Source of the DNA: Acidimicrobiia bacterium
GTDB taxonomy: Bacteria > Actinomycetota > Acidimicrobiia > Spongiisociales > SHLN01
Assembly: GCA_030624805.1 (NCBI GenBank)
Contig: JAUXJL010000095.1
Span: 1-7,329 of the forward strand
Length of the DNA: 7,329 nt
Direction: 5' to 3'
Shown here: positions 6,391-7,329 of the stretch, piece after piece
Layout: every line of letters begins with the position of its first letter
Numbering within the stretch: position 1 is the first letter of the stretch
Translations under genes and position numbers: made by a program
The notes under the pieces: model-generated
Seen by the model: the letters and a program-made list of their open reading frames with translations, nothing else
The model's database searches: none
Told to the model about the DNA's origin: nothing

Positions 6391-7329
6391 ACGAGATCAG
6401 TCCCAGCGCCGAGCAGCACGCCATCATCCAGTACCCACTGATGCCGTTGCGGGTTGACGCAGGCGCCGGGACCGGCAAGACGACAACCATGGCGTTACGC
6501 CTCGCTCATCTCCTCAACACCGGCCGGGTAGATGCGGCGCTTGGCATCACGTTCACCAACAAGGCCTCCCAGGAACTGCAGGAGCGCATCGAACAGTTGC
6601 GCCCGACTCGGGATGAGGGGGTAGTTGACGTCACCACTTATCACGGGTTCGCCCACGGCCTCCTGGCCGAGTTCGGAGCCTATGTGGGCGTCGAAAGAAA
6701 CACCCGCCTCATCACACCCGGCTTCGTTCGCCAGCTGATGCATGATGCCCTCGGAGCCGGCACCTATGCGGCCTTGGACCTGGCCGCCCCCGGCTACCGA
6801 GTCGAAGAGATGGCCGCCCTCAACGGCCAGCTGGCCGACAACTTGCGGGCGGCGGATTCGGTTGCGCCCGGTCCAGGTGAGGTCGGTGATAAACGTGCCG
6901 AGCTGCTGCAAGCGCTCGGGCGTTATGAGTTACTCAAGCGCCAAACCGGCGTCGTGGACTACGGAGATCTCATCCGCCTGGCGCATCGGCTGCTGGCCGA
7001 AGCGCCGGCCGCGGTGGCGCAGCTGCGCGACCGCTACCAGGTGGTATTGCTCGACGAGTACCAGGACACCAATCCTGCCCAGCGTGAGCTGCTCAGACTC
7101 GTGTTCGGGAAGGGATTTGCCGTTACTGCGGTGGGAGACGCCGACCAGACGATCTACGAATGGCGAGGTGCGTCGCTCGAGAACTTTGCACAATTCCCCG
7201 TACACTTTCCGGCGAGCGATGGCTCTCCAGCCGCCACCCTGCCGCTCACCCTCAACCGGAGGTCGGACACTCGGATATTGGAGGCCGCCAACGCGATCGC
7301 GGCCAGAATCGGTGACCGAGCCGGCGATC
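6387..7329 (+). CDS. adnB: AdnB-like UvrD-family helicase, 5' part only (cut by window end)
   Basis: The frame stays open from ATG 6387 to the window edge: 314 codons, with no stop. All early SF1A motifs are present: Q motif SPSAEQ (Gln10), Walker A AGAGTGKTT (Lys31), Ia ITFTNKASQELQERI (54-68), Ib TTYHGF (83-88), Walker B LLDEYQDTN (Asp223, Glu224), III VGDADQTIYEWRGA (Gln254) and IV LTLNRRS (287-293). Motifs V and VI and any C-terminal nuclease lie beyond the edge. By position directly after adnA, and by overlap with it, this should be AdnB, the main motor of the mycobacterial complex. The visible sequence alone would also fit a PcrA/UvrD helicase, so the name rests on context. Unlike its AdnA neighbour it keeps the Q-motif glutamine, consistent with the more active ATPase being here. 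Confidence 0.78.
   Translation, partial: MNEISPSAEQHAIIQYPLMPLRVDAGAGTGKTTTMALRLAHLLNTGRVDAALGITFTNKASQELQERIEQLRPTRDEGVVDVTTYHGFAHGLLAEFGAYVGVERNTRLITPGFVRQLMHDALGAGTYAALDLAAPGYRVEEMAALNGQLADNLRAADSVAPGPGEVGDKRAELLQALGRYELLKRQTGVVDYGDLIRLAHRLLAEAPAAVAQLRDRYQVVLLDEYQDTNPAQRELLRLVFGKGFAVTAVGDADQTIYEWRGASLENFAQFPVHFPASDGSPAATLPLTLNRRSDTRILEAANAIAARIGDRAGD

Overview
The window reads as chromosomal DNA from a high-GC actinobacterium. Three things support this: GC-rich third codon positions, an AdnA/AdnB-type motor-nuclease pair (the double-strand-break resection machine known from mycobacteria and relatives), and a stand-alone RecB-like nuclease resembling the actinobacterial Rv2119-type family. 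The genus cannot be read from the sequence. A deep actinobacterial branch is possible, but that is inference.

Layout, left to right. Positions 1 to 752 hold no convincing protein gene. The first ~490 bases look like part of a long structured RNA transcribed leftward and running off the left edge: several short stems are closed by GNRA or UUCG tetraloops when read on the minus strand, and a plausible sigma70-type promoter sits just upstream. Positions 541 to 752 hold a 10-bp direct repeat with 20-bp period, two adjacent inverted repeats, and a promoter that appears to drive a leaderless mRNA. Next is a rightward RecB-family nuclease gene (753-1553). A leftward glutamate dehydrogenase gene (1602-2885) converges on it. 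A rightward cluster then starts: a DUF488 protein (2939-3382), an AdnA-like helicase-nuclease (3421-6390), and the first 314 codons of an AdnB-like helicase (6387 to the window end). The last two overlap by the four bases ATGA.

How the genes fit together. AdnA and AdnB should form a heterodimer that unwinds and trims broken DNA ends, and the overlap fits coupled 1:1 translation. The separate RecB-like nuclease carries the same kind of PD-(D/E)XK plus four-cysteine iron-sulfur layout as the AdnA C-terminus, so the neighbourhood is rich in end-processing nucleases. Glutamate dehydrogenase is a metabolic gene with no evident link to repair. DUF488 has no agreed function, but its 38-bp spacing to adnA suggests co-transcription.

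The protein-coding part is conventional for an actinobacterium. The part least explained by known families is the left intergenic region with its candidate RNA.
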